In this document: one piece after another, positions 1-10,724 of the stretch
How positions within the stretch are numbered: position 1 is the stretch's first letter
How the letters are laid out: the number at the start of each line of letters is the position of its first letter
Assembly: GCA_022009915.1 (NCBI GenBank)
Contig: CP091730.1
Coordinates: 930,001 to 994,000, forward strand
DNA: 64,000 bases
Source: Alistipes putredinis
GTDB lineage: Bacteria; Bacteroidota; Bacteroidia; Bacteroidales; Rikenellaceae
Reading direction: 5' to 3'
Position numbers and translations under genes: made by a program
Notes under the pieces: model-generated
The model's database searches: none
The model's input: only the letters and a program-made list of their open reading frames with translations
What the model was told of the DNA's origin: nothing

Positions 1-75
1 GGTGTATGGAGCCGAGCAGGCGCGAATGCAGACATGCGCCTTTGGCATATTGTTGGAATGAAACTGTGCAGCAGT

Positions 76-780
76 TTATTTCGAGCGGACGCTTTCGGCG
101 AAGAAGTTCCACAGGTTGTCGTCCGCCGGCACCGATGCCGTGACGGTCAGAGGCTCTTTTGCGGACAGGGTGGATGAAGCTCGAGCGAGCGCGAGTGCAG
201 GCAGATGCCGCCGTCGGGGTTCGAGCGTTTGGCGCCGTACTTCAAGTCCCCCTTTATCGGACAGCCTATTTTTTGCGAGCCTGGCAGCGAATCTGGTGGT
301 GGCGTCCCGTCAGAAGATGTACTTCCAGCAGGAAATAGTTGTTGCTGCCTGCCAGCAGCCGGTATTCGAGTTTGGCGAGTTTGGCGTCGCCGCGGGGCGA
401 GGCGTAGGCATGCGAGCGGTTTGTCTTGCCGTCCCTTTCGATGTAGTCCGTAAGGGTGCCCTGATGCTCTTCGGGAAGCGCCTCCACCACGGCCCAGTAG
501 CGTTTGTCGATTGCTCCCGAACGAATCATCTCATTGAGCCGCACCAGCGCCTTGCCGGTTTTTCGCGAACAGCACCGCTCCGCTGACCGGCCTGTCGATA
601 CGGTGTACGACACCGAGGAAAACATCCCCGGGTTTGTTGTCGCGGCGGCGGATGAATCGTTTTATTTCGTCTTCGAGGCCTGTTTGCCCTTGGGCGTCGG
701 CCTGCACCAAATCGCCGGCGTGCTTTGTTTACCACCAGCAGCTGGTTGTCTTCGTAGAGTATGTCTTTTTCGCTGAACAT
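76..780 (-). CDS. RluA-family 23S rRNA/tRNA pseudouridine synthase
   Basis: Isomerises uridine to pseudouridine in structural RNA. Seen after joining frames: an N-terminus reading FSEKDILYEDNQLLVVNK, the catalytic block HRIDRPVSG with the family aspartate, and the C-terminal TGRHHQIRCQ motif followed by GCPIKGDLKYG. The joined protein is about 235 residues, normal for the short RluA type without an S4 domain. Three single-base breaks lie in short runs near 725, 559-563 and 269-274. The start is the ATG 11 bases after the lptD stop, so the two are probably co-transcribed. The exact RNA target cannot be told from the sequence. Confidence 0.85.
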
Positions 781-791
781 TTCCGTTTCGT

Positions 792-3607
792 TTAGTCGGC
801 TATGGCGTCGTAGTTGCTCATGGACTTGTCGTATTTCAAATCGGCGAGCATAGCGGATTTCACGCCGATGTTGAAGCTCCAACTCTGCCTGAAACCGATA
901 GGCACCCAGTTGAAACTCATCTGCCAGCAGTGCAAATCGCGCGTGAGGGTGATTACTCCCGGGGTGATTTTTCTTGGTCACGAAGTCGAAACCGCCGTTG
1001 AACGATATGCCCCACTTCGGCGTGAGGTTCAGGCTGCCGTTGAATCCGAGTGTCTGCGTGACGGTCTTTTTCAGGCCGTTGTTCTGATAACTAAGCGAGT
1101 AGTTGAATCCCAGATTCCACGGGATGCTGAAATCGTAGTATGTGCTCACCATCATCTGCCGCCTCAGTGCCGGATCCATCCGGTATTCGGTGTTGAACGG
1201 ATTGACGTAGGCTTCGATGAAATTCTGGCTGTTTATGTCGTTCACTGCCGGCCGGTCGGATTTCTTCGAGTTGAACGTATAGCCGAACGACCATCCGGTG
1301 CGTGCGATGCGGCCGAACTTGCCGTGCCCTATGTTGAACTTGTTTATTTTTGCGTCCCCTCGAATCGACCTGATACATGTCCAGCGTGGCCGAAATATTG
1401 AGCCCGAAGTTGCCGTAAATCGTCGTGCGCAGGTTGAGCGATATGTCCGAAAGGTTGATTGAGTCGGCCAAAAAGTTGTACGAACCACTGAACGAGAAGT
1501 TGTCCAGAATCTTGTTTTTCTTCACGCCCGAAGTGTCCTTGCGGCTGCGCACCTTCATTTCCAGAGTGTTGGGCCACCGAGAACGAAAGCGAACCCGAAC
1601 GGCCCGACCCCCGGAACGCCGTAGGCATTGCCCGAATACGGCGAGTAGGTCTGGAATCCGCCCGTGGAGTCGCTCTGCACCACGTCGTAGTACCCGTATT
1701 TGAGCTTGCTGAAATCGGGGGCGTATGAGAAACTTACGGTCGGAGTGACCACGAGCCTGACGGCCTTCATGAAAAAGTCGGGATATTTGCGTGCCAGACC
1801 CTTGCTGAGGGTGAACATCGCGTATATCTTCGTGGACAGCGAACCGCTCATGCTGTAATTGTGCACGTGGTAGAATCCGTACTCCGGGTCGAGCGTCTGC
1901 AAAGTGCGGGTGGCAGGGTCCCACTCCCGTCTGGTCTTCTTGAAGAACCAGCGGGCGTTGTAGTTGAACGACGGAGTTACGTTGATGTACTTCAATATCG
2001 TCCATGATGCCGAAACCGGAATACTGTGCTGTACGCCGTTTTTCATGTCGTCGAGCGTCTGCCTTGTGAACAGATCGCGCTCTTTGGCCGTTACCGAGTT
2101 GGTGAGCGAACCGGTGTACGTGAGCGATATCTTATGGTACCAGCGCTGCTTGCCGATGTAGTTCTTCTTTTTGAACGGGTAGATTCGCGACATGCTCAGC
2201 ACCGCGTTGGGGAATGAAAGGGATATGGTCGAGTCGCGCGAATTCTGCGAATGCGACATGTTCGTCGAGAACGAGAACGGAGTTCCGACCCAGTTCTTGG
2301 AGTAGGATATGGACGAGTTGGTCTGCGTGTTCAGATAGTCGTTCAGCGTCGTGGAACCGTACTTGGTGTATCCCGAGGTTGAGAAGTTCACACTCGCCGA
2401 AAAGGTGGAGTTGGGCCTGAACTTGGGGTCCTGCTGATGCGTCCATGTGAGCTTGAAACTGCCCTGATTCATGCGGTCGGCCGCTCCCTGCTCGCCCAGC
2501 ACCGTGCGGGCGTAGTGCGCAGCCAGACTTCCGCGGAACTTGTATCTCACCACGTAATTGGAAGATGCCGACGCCTCCCACGAGCCGAGCGTGTAGATTC
2601 CGCCCAGCAGTTTGAGGTCCGCATAGTCGCCGAATTTGAAATAGTAGCCTCCGTCGCGCAGGAAGAATCCTCGCGAGTACTCCTCGCCGTAGGACGGCAT
2701 GATGAAACCCGATTTGGGTCCGCTGCTCATCGGGAAGAACATGCCCGGCACGCCGAGAAAATATATCGGTACGTCTTCCATGACGAAGTATACGGGGCCG
2801 GTGATGACCTTTTTGCCCGGTATGAACTTGGCTTTGGTCATGGCAAGGTAGAAGTGCGGGTGCTCTATGTGGTCGCAGGTGGTGTATTTGCCGTGGGCTA
2901 TGTTGATTGTGTTGTCGTCCATTTTCTTGATGCTGCGCCCCAGCAGGTACCCTTCGCCGTCCTTTGTCGCGGCGCCCTTGATTTTGGCCTTGCCGCTTTT
3001 CATGTTGTATGTGATGGTGTCCATCGTGTAGTTGGAGCCTCCCTGCGTGAATTCGGGCCGCGACTTGACTCCGGCCGTATCGGTCACACCGTGCGCGAAC
3101 AGCTCCTTGTTGTCCATCGTCAGGCGCATGTAGTCGGCTTTCAGGTCCATGTTCTGGTATTTCAGCTCGCCTTTGGTGTAGATGTGCACCTGCTTGTTGC
3201 GGACGTCGTATACCAGCGAGTCCTGATTCTTGCCGTCGATGATGTCGTCCAAAAAAACGATTTGGGCGGCTGCTTGGCGGCCGAATCGGCTGCCGGAAGC
3301 GGTATTTCGGTGTCGCTCAGTATGGGTGCCGAGATCAGGGAATCCCGGACGACGCTCCGCAGAGTGTCGGGCAGCGGCATGGCTTCGAGCGTGTCGGCCT
3401 GTTTCGCGGATGCGCTTCTGCGTGCGGTCCTCGGCGTCCGGATACGTTTGGACGGCGCCGGCACCGTATCTTGGTCGAGGGTATGGAGAATGCTTTCCGA
3501 AGCAGTGCGTGCGACGCCTGCGTCGGGGGCTGCGAATGCAATCGAAAAGGACATCAGAAGCGCGGCAAGCAGCGGTACGATGACGTATTTTTGTTTCCCT
3601 CTCTCAA
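792..3607 (-). CDS. lptD: LptD-like outer-membrane LPS assembly protein
   Basis: Outer-membrane beta-barrel that inserts lipopolysaccharide into the outer leaflet. About 930 residues: an OstA-like N-terminal domain with short beta repeats (KNQDSLVYDVRNKQVHIYTK onward), a long barrel rich in alternating aromatic and polar strands, and an end at SNYDAIAD. The first in-frame ATG (3554) lies inside a hydrophobic signal segment. Reading further back gives VIVPLLAALLMSFSIAFA, so I place the start at a TTG at 3607, which needs one base removed from an A5 run; this start is uncertain. Other breaks occur at runs near 3251-3257, 1594-1596, 1571-1573, 1356-1360 and about 970. It is divergent from the amidase gene. 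Confidence 0.85.
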
Positions 3608-3625
3608 TTTTCCGATAAAAAACAC

Positions 3626-3633
3626 TAACTTTG
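3626..3633 (+). promoter_or_regulatory. Bacteroidota -7 box (TAACTTTG) for the amidase operon
   Basis: TAACTTTG matches the Bacteroidota -7 consensus TAnnTTTG and lies about 99 bases upstream of the amidase ATG in the divergent gap. A clear -33 TTTG was not found. The box overlaps the left edge of the inverted repeat at 3630-3650. Confidence 0.45.
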
Positions 3634-3650
3634 CCGACAAAGTCGGCAAA
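3630..3650. repeat. perfect inverted repeat between lptD and the amidase gene
   Basis: TTTGCCGAC, AAA, GTCGGCAAA: nine-base perfect arms with a three-base spacer, overlapping the -7 box of the amidase operon. It could be an operator or a short hairpin in the leader RNA. It lacks a following T-run on either strand, so it does not look like a terminator. Confidence 0.6.
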
Positions 3651-3731
3651 ACACCCTCGCAGCCGGATTGGCGTCGGGAGTTGGATTCGACAAAAATAGG
3701 CTTTTTTTTTGGAGTTACATTAATTTGACCT

Positions 3732-4887
3732 ATGAATATTGTTCTGCGGAACCGTTTTTATTCCTCATAACGCTGTTTGCGTCCGTATTGTTGTGCGGAC
3801 GGGCGGCAGCCAAGGGCGACGGCCTGAATGTCGTGGTCATAGACGCAGGGCACGGAGGCGCCGATGCGGGGGCGGTGCGCGGCCGGTATTTGGAGAAGGA
3901 CATCAATCTCGGCGTGGCGCTCGCTTTGGGGCAGATGATAGAGAAGGAATGTCCGGACGTCAAGGTCGTTTATACGCGCAAGACGGACGTGGCCGTGGAT
4001 TTGGTCGAGCGCGGCCGAATCGCCAACAGGGCGGGGGCCGATTTGTTCATATCCATACACTCGAATGCCACGGATGCCGCCGAGACTTCCGCCAGCGGAG
4101 CCATGACTTTCATAATGGGCGAGGACAAAGGCGGAAGGAACATGGCCGAGGTGATGCGCGAAAACGACGTGATAAAGTACGAGAAGGACTATTCCGCGAA
4201 ATACGAGGGCTTCATTCCATCATCCACGGAGAGCTACATCATATTTTTCGCTTATGCAGTACGGATATCAGACCCGCAGCATGCAGTTCGCCGAGACGGT
4301 TCAGAAGTACTACAAGACATCCACACCCATGCCCGACCGCGGGGTGAAACAGGGACCTTTTCTTGTGCTTTGGAAATCCGCCATGCCGAGCGTGCTCACC
4401 GAAATCGGGTTCATCAACAACACGAACGACCGCAAGGTGATGGTCTCCTCCGAAGGACAGAAGAAAATCGCCGCGGCGCTGTTCGCGGCATGTCGCGAAT
4501 ACAAGGAGCCTGGTGGACAAGAGCGCCAGCGAGGCGCGTCTTGCGGCCGTAATGGCGGCGGAGGATTCGAAACCCGAGGCAGCGCCCGAGCCGCGTAAGG
4601 ATATAGAGTTCTGCATACAGCTCTGTTCGGCCAAGAAGAGCATGTCCGTTTCGGGCGGGAAATTCCGCAATCTTGACGGAAAGGTGGCCGAACGCAAGAT
4701 AGGCGGGTGGTATAAATATTATCTTGTCGGGTATCCGACCCGCGAAGAGGCGGCCGAGGCTCTGGAAAGCGCACGCAAGGTTTACAAGGATGCCTATGTG
4801 GTGGCTTTCGAGAACGGAGAGCCGATAAGCGTCGCGGAAGCGCAGATGAAATTGAAGGAAAAAAACAGGAAAAATAAGGAAATATGA
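3732..4887 (+). CDS. N-acetylmuramoyl-L-alanine amidase (Amidase_3) with SPOR-like C-terminus
   Basis: Cleaves the amide bond between N-acetylmuramic acid and the stem peptide in the periplasm. Seen: hydrophobic N-terminal signal, then VVVIDAGHGGADAGA (first zinc histidine), the conserved acidic LEKDINLGVAL, SIHSNA (second zinc histidine) and VLTEIGFINN near the end of the catalytic domain. The last 90 residues (YKYYLVGYPTREEAAEAL) resemble a peptidoglycan-binding SPOR domain. About 385 residues after joining. Breaks lie near 3756-3760, in the T5 at 4244-4248, and near 4506. The stop overlaps the start of the next gene (ATGA), so the two are translationally coupled. Confidence 0.88.
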
Positions 4888-5859
4888 AACCGTTTGGACG
4901 AGAGGTCAAGATAGGAATTTTTCGCGCTGCTGATTCTGCTGTGCGCGTATTTCGGCATCAATTTTTTTGAAAGGCAAGGACTTGCTCGGAAGCAAGAATA
5001 CGTACTACGCTCTGTATGACGACGTGAGCGGACTGAAAACCTCGTCGGCGGTGGTGATTCGCGGCGTGAAGGTGGGCATCGTCAGCGATATAGAGTTCGC
5101 CGCCGGCGAAAACGGAAAAATCAGGGTGTCGCTCAACATCGCCCGCAAATACAGGATTCCGCAGAACTCATGCGCCAGACTGTACTCGGACGGCATCATG
5201 GGCGGCAAGGCGATAGAGATAGTCATGGGCGACAGCGCGGAGTTGTTGAAGAACCGCGGCTATATTCGGGCGCAGAGCGATGCCGGACTGCTTTCCAGCA
5301 TGGGCGACGGCGCCGAGAACCTGCTCGCGGAGATAAATGCCGCCGTGCGCACTCTGTCTTCGGCTGTCGGCAGCATCGACACTCTCGTCGAGCGGAACAG
5401 CAGTTCTCTGACCGGTACCATATCCAACCTGCAAAGCATTACGGCGCGGTTGGACGGGATAATAGAGGCCGAGGACCGCAACATACGCTCGATAATCGAG
5501 GGCGCTGGTTCCGTGGCCCAGAATCTAAAAAAACAATTCCGAGCGCATCGACGCAATCGTGGCCAATGTCGAGGGCATACCCGATTCGCTGCGAAACTCG
5601 GAGCCTGAAAACCGTCGTGGATAATCTTGCGCAGACAATAGCCGAGGTGAATGCCGTGCTTCAAAAGGTCAATGCGGGCGAGGGTACGGCCGCGCGGCTT
5701 ATGAACGACGGGGAGGCTGTACCGCTCCCTTGTGGAGAGTTCGGAAAATCTTGCCGCGCTTCTGGAAGACCTCAAAAGCTCATCCGTCGCGCTACGTGAA
5801 TGTAACGATTTTTCGGACGGCGCGACAAAAAAACAAGGAGAAGAAGTATCGCAGTATAA
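4884..5859 (+). CDS. MlaD/MCE-domain lipid transport substrate-binding protein
   Basis: Membrane-anchored MCE protein of the Mla-type phospholipid transport pathway between the two membranes. One N-terminal transmembrane segment (IGIFALLILLCAYFGINF), then an MCE domain (YDDVSGLKTSSAVVIRGVKV ... GIMGGKAIEI), then a long helical tail predicted to span the periplasm. About 320 residues. Starts at an ATG overlapping the amidase stop. Breaks at T5 (4918-4922), T7 (4962-4968), A7 (about 5527-5533) and further on. The last codons overlap the start of mutS2. No MlaE or MlaF is present in the window. Confidence 0.85.
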
Positions 5860-8341
5860 TTTATCCTTCCGATTTCGAACATAAGATAGGGTTCGACCGA
5901 ATCCGCCGGCAGATTTCGGTGATGTGTTCCATGCGTGCGGCCGTCGGGCTGCTGGACCGGCGCGGATTCATGACTTCGCCTCAGGAGGTGGCCGCTTCGG
6001 TTGAGGCATGCGACCAGATGCGCGTCATCGTGTCGTTCGAAGCCGGATTCCCGTCCGAGGAGTTCACCGACATCGACGACATAATCGAAAAACTCGCCGT
6101 AGACGGGACGTTTTTAGAGACGGACGAGCTGCGCTCTTTGCGGGCCGCACTCGACAGCGCATGCCGCATTCTCGATTTTCTGTCGGGAGAAAAGAGGCGG
6201 ACGCTATCCGAGACTGGCCGCCATGTGCAGCGAGGTGAACGGTTTTGCCGAGATAATAAATCATATAGATACCATAGTGGACCGTTTCGGCGAGGTGCGG
6301 GACAGCGCTTCGCCCGAACTCTACGAGATTCGCCGACAGATAAGGTCCAGCGAGGGCGAGGCGGCCAAGCTGTCTTCGCGGGGTGCTGTCGCGTGCACAG
6401 AGCGACGGCGTGGTGGATGCCGAGGCTCAGATTTCGATTCGTGACGGGCGGGCGGTGATACCCGTGGCCGCGGCCAACAAACGAAAAACTTCCCGGATTC
6501 ATACACGACCAGTCCGCCACCGGCCGCACGTTTTATATCGAGCCGGTCGAGGTGGTGGAGATAAACAACCGTCTCAAAGAACTGGAATACGCCGAGCGCA
6601 GGGAGGTGGTGCGCATACTCACCGAGTTCGCCGCCTCGATTCGTCCGCAGGCCGAGGAGATTGCCCGCACGGGGGATTTTCTCGCACGCATGGATTTGCT
6701 GCGTGCCGAAGGCCGGTGGTGCGCGGCCAACGAATGCGTAAAGCCGATAATGTCCAAGGACGGAACTCTGCTGCTGCGCAGGGCCGTTCATCCGCTTCTC
6801 GCGCAGACGCTTTCGCGCGAGGGCAAGAGCGTGGTGCCGCTTGACATGCACCTTTCGCCGTCGGAGCGCATCCTCGTCATATCGGGCCCCAATGCAGGCG
6901 GAAAATCGGTATGTCTGAAAAGCGTCGGCCTTATACAGTACATGTATCAGTGCGGATTGTGCGTGCCTGTGCTCGAAAACTCGGAACTGCCTGTTTTCGG
7001 TTCGGTGTTCATAGATATTGGCGACCAGCAGAGCATCGACAACGACCTGAGTACTTACAGCTCGCACCTGCTCAACATGCGCAACATACTCTCGGGTGCG
7101 GGAGCCGATTCGCTCGTGCTCATCGACGAGTTCGGTTCGGGAACCGAGCCGGTAATCGGCGGCGCGATTGCGGAAGCCATTCTCGAAAGACTGGTGGAGC
7201 GCGGCGTGTACGGCGTGATTACCACACATTATGCCAATATAAAATATTTCGCATCCACAGCTGACGGAGTGGTCAATGGAGCCATGATGTTCGACGTGCA
7301 GAATATCAAGCCTCTGTTCAGGCTCGAAACCGGAAAACCCGGCAGTTCGTTCGCCGTGGAGATAGCCCGCAAGATGGGCCTGCCGGAGGACATTATCCGC
7401 AGCGCTTCGGAAAAGGCGGGCAGCGACCATATAAACATAGAGAAGCAGCTGCGCGAAATAGCTCGCGACAAACGGTACTGGGAGCAGAAGCGCGACCGCA
7501 TACGCCTCACCGACAAGAAGGTCGAGCAACTCGAACAGGACTATGCCGAGCGATTGGAAAAACTTCGCTCCGAGCGGGCGCAGATTATAAAGAACGCAAA
7601 GCTGGAAGCCCAGAGACTGGTTGCCGAGGCCAATCGCGAAATCGAGAATACCATTCGTTCCATACGCCAGTCGCAGGCCGAAAAGGAGCAGACAAGACTC
7701 GTGCGCCGCAAGTTGGACGAGTTTAACGAGAAGATATCCGGCGCCGAGGATTCGGAGCGTCAGCAGCACATAGAGCGGGAGATGGAGCGCGTGGCTCGGC
7801 GTCAGGACCGCCGGCGCCAGAAGAAAGAGAATACGGTGCCTGTGACGGAGCAGGCCCGGCCTTCGCCGCTGCCATTGGGCGTGGGCTGCAAGGTGCGCGT
7901 CAAGGGACGGACGAGGTCGTGGGCGAAGTTCTCGCCGTAAAGGGCGGGAAAGCGACCGTGGGCTTCGGTCAGATAGTATCGCAGGTGGCCGTGGACAGGT
8001 TGGAGGTCATATCCAATTCGGAGTACAAGGAGAGCACGCGTCCTGTAAGGCCCCGTACTGTGGTCAGCGTGGATATTTCGCAGCGCAAGCTCAACTTCAA
8101 GAGCAATGCCGACGTGCGCGGAATGCGTGCGGCCGAGGCGCTCGAAGTCGTGCGCAATCTGGTGGATGACGCGCTTATGCTCGGCGTGCAGAGCGTGTCG
8201 ATTCTGCACGGCAAGGGAACCGGAGCGCTCAAAGAGGAGATACGCCGTTATCTTCGGACGGTGGATGCGGTTCAGAGCGTCGAGGACGAGCATGTGCAGA
8301 TGGGCGGGGCCGGCATTTCGGTAGTGAGATTTAAGGATTAG
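5859..8341 (+). CDS. mutS2: MutS2 endonuclease/ATPase with Smr domain
   Basis: MutS2-family ATPase; relatives suppress recombination or rescue collided ribosomes. Seen: family-typical N-terminus (YPSDFEHKIGFDRIR), core helices, Walker A (SGPNAGGKSV), Walker B (LVLIDEFGSGTEP), the TTHY switch histidine, a long coiled coil (about residues 510-680), and a C-terminal Smr nuclease domain (VSILHGKGTGALKEEI). About 825 residues. No ATG precedes the conserved N-terminus: the reading frame opens at ATA/ATT (5856/5859), overlapping the MlaD stop, so the start codon may itself be hit by an error. Frame breaks near 6210, 6380, 6480 and 7905. Confidence 0.9.
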
Positions 8342-8349
8342 ATATATCA

Positions 8350-10719
8350 ATGATGAATTATTTGCTTAGCGCGATTGCGGATATTTGCGGTGCGGAGTTG
8401 TGGGGAAAGGATTCTGCGGTACGCAGCGTTAAGACAGACAGCCGTTCGCCGTGGAGAGACGGCAGTACACTTTTCGTGGCTCTGCGAACGGAACAGCGCG
8501 ACGGACATGATTTCGTGGCGCAGATGTACTCGCGCGGGGTGCGGGCGTTTCTCGTGGAGAGGTATCCCGATTTGACGCTCTACCCCGAGGCCGGTTTCGT
8601 GGTGGCGGGCGATACGCTCTCGGCACTGCAAGCCCTCGCGGCTTTTCACCGCAGTGCTTTCAAAGGGACCCTTGCCGCAGTTACCGGCAGCAGCGGCAAA
8701 ACGGTGGTCAAGGAGTGGATTGCGCAGACAGCGCCGGACGGCGTGAAACTTTTCCGCAGCCCGGGCAGCTACAACTCGCAAATCGGGGTTCCGCTGTCGG
8801 TGCTCATGATTGAGGGCGACGAGCAGGTCGCCGTCATCGAGGCGGGAATCTCGCACAAGGGCGAAATGGAAGCTCTTGCTCGGATTCTTCGTCCGGACAT
8901 AGGAATATTTACTACAATCGGTGCGGCGCATCAGGAGAACTTCGACTCCTTGCAGGACAAGATAAGGGAGAAGGCCCGCCTGTTCGAGGGTTGCGGACGC
9001 ATAATATACGACGGGGATTATCCGCAGGTGGGCGAGGTTCTCGCGCGGGAGTGTGCCGGAGCCGCGCTTACCGATTCTTCGTTCCTGAAAGAGGTGTACG
9101 ATGCGATGCCCGACAGGGCCTCTGCACAGAATGCGGCGCAGGCCGTCTGTTTCTGGGACATGATAATGCCGAGTGCGCACGGACAGGTCATGGACCGCAT
9201 TTCGAGCCTTAGGCCGGTCGCCATGAGAATGGAACTCAAAGAAGGGATAAACGATTCGGTCGTAGTGAACGACACGTACGATTCGGACCTCGGTTCGCTG
9301 GCCACTGCGCTGGACTTCCTTTCGCGGGTCGGCGCGGGACGCGGAAAGGTTCTCGTCCTTTCGGATATTCTGGAAAACGGCACCTCCGACGAACGGCTTT
9401 ACGCCTCGGCGGCACGTATGGCGGCCGAAGCCGGTATCGAGCGTCTGATAGCCGTCGGAAAAGGAATAGGGGCGTGGACCGGAAAGTTCGCCTGCGAGGT
9501 GGAGCGCTACGATACGGCCGAGGAGTGCGTGCGCCATATAGTATCCGGACGGATAGCCTCGCGAGCCATATTGGTGAAGGGATGCGAGTGCGCTCCCGTA
9601 TGCCATGCACTGGAAAAACGCAGCCATACCACCGTCTTGGAGGTGGATTTGGATGCCATGATACACAATTTGAAACTCTACCGCAGCCGTCTGAAACCCG
9701 AAACGCGCATTACGGCGATGGTCAAGGCGGCCAGTTACGGACACGGGACGTTCGAGATAGCCTCGACGCTGTGCCAGCAGGGTGTGGACTATCTTGCCGT
9801 GGCGTTCGCCGACGAGGGCGTCACGCTGCGCAGGGAGGGGATAACAGCGCCTGTTTTGGTGCTCAACGCCGACGAGGGCAGTTTCGAGGTCATGGTCCGG
9901 TACGATTTGGAGCCGGAGATATACAACTTCGCATCGCTGGCCGATTTCGTCGATGTGGTGCGCCGGTACGGCTGCAGCGCCTATCCGGTGCATATCAAGA
10001 TAGACAGCGGCATGCACCGTCTGGGGTTCATGGAGCGGGATTTGCCGCAGCTTTGCCGCTATCTGAACGAAAATGCCGGATATGTTCGCGTAAGTACGAT
10101 ATTCTCGCATTTCGCCGTGGCCGATACGCCGCAGGAGGATGCCTATACGCTCTCTCAAATCGAGTACTTCCGGCGGATGTGCGATGCGCTCACGGACGCG
10201 CTCGGTTATAGGCCGCTGCGCCATATCGCGGCAACGAGCGGCATGGAACGCTTCCCGCAGGCGCAGGAGGACATGTGTCGTCTGGGCATAGGACTGTACG
10301 GAGTGGGATTGCCCGGGGTGCGGAAAATCGCTTCGCTCAAAACCCGCATCGTGCGCATAGCGCAGCTCGAAGCCGGCGATACTGTCGGTTACGGCCGTGC
10401 CGGAAAGATTACGCGCCCTTCGCGAATCGCCACCGTGCCGATAGGCTATGCGGACGGTCTGGACCGTCATCTGGGACAGGGTGCGTGGAGCATGCTGGTA
10501 AGGGACGGCAGGGCGCCTATCGTGGGGCGCATCTGTATGGACAGACTGCATGATAGATGTCACGGACATAGAGGGCGCGGCCGAAGGCGACACTGTGACG
10601 ATATTCTCGAGCGCAGCGGCAATACGGTCGAGGATATGGCTCGCGTGCTGGACACGATTCCATATGAAATCATGACGAGCGTATCCTCGCGCGTGAAAAG
10701 GGTGTATCTCAAAGAGTAG
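8350..10719 (+). CDS. bifunctional MurF-Alr: tripeptide D-Ala-D-Ala ligase / alanine racemase
   Basis: Fusion typical of Bacteroidota. Residues 1-430 are MurF-like, with ATP loop TGSSGKTVVKE and the ligase motif VVNDTYDSD. Residues 430-790 are alanine racemase with the PLP lysine in MVKAASYGHG (about residue 459) and the GYGR tyrosine motif. It supplies D-Ala-D-Ala-containing cell-wall precursor and the D-alanine for it. The frame stays open for 789 residues, but between about 10545 and 10625 it reads RLHDRCHGHRGRG, where another frame reads CMIDVTDIEG. Two compensating indels therefore hide there, so about 25 residues of this region are wrong as read. Confidence 0.92.
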   Translation: MMNYLLSAIADICGAELWGKDSAVRSVKTDSRSPWRDGSTLFVALRTEQRDGHDFVAQMYSRGVRAFLVERYPDLTLYPEAGFVVAGDTLSALQALAAFHRSAFKGTLAAVTGSSGKTVVKEWIAQTAPDGVKLFRSPGSYNSQIGVPLSVLMIEGDEQVAVIEAGISHKGEMEALARILRPDIGIFTTIGAAHQENFDSLQDKIREKARLFEGCGRIIYDGDYPQVGEVLARECAGAALTDSSFLKEVYDAMPDRASAQNAAQAVCFWDMIMPSAHGQVMDRISSLRPVAMRMELKEGINDSVVVNDTYDSDLGSLATALDFLSRVGAGRGKVLVLSDILENGTSDERLYASAARMAAEAGIERLIAVGKGIGAWTGKFACEVERYDTAEECVRHIVSGRIASRAILVKGCECAPVCHALEKRSHTTVLEVDLDAMIHNLKLYRSRLKPETRITAMVKAASYGHGTFEIASTLCQQGVDYLAVAFADEGVTLRREGITAPVLVLNADEGSFEVMVRYDLEPEIYNFASLADFVDVVRRYGCSAYPVHIKIDSGMHRLGFMERDLPQLCRYLNENAGYVRVSTIFSHFAVADTPQEDAYTLSQIEYFRRMCDALTDALGYRPLRHIAATSGMERFPQAQEDMCRLGIGLYGVGLPGVRKIASLKTRIVRIAQLEAGDTVGYGRAGKITRPSRIATVPIGYADGLDRHLGQGAWSMLVRDGRAPIVGRICMDRLHDRCHGHRGRGRRRHCDDILERSGNTVEDMARVLDTIPYEIMTSVSSRVKRVYLKE

Positions 10720-10724
10720 TAGTT

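Noticed and set aside
1..60. Gene fragment at the left edge
   Set aside because: No frame in the first 75 bases resembles a protein end, and no terminator-like hairpin was seen.
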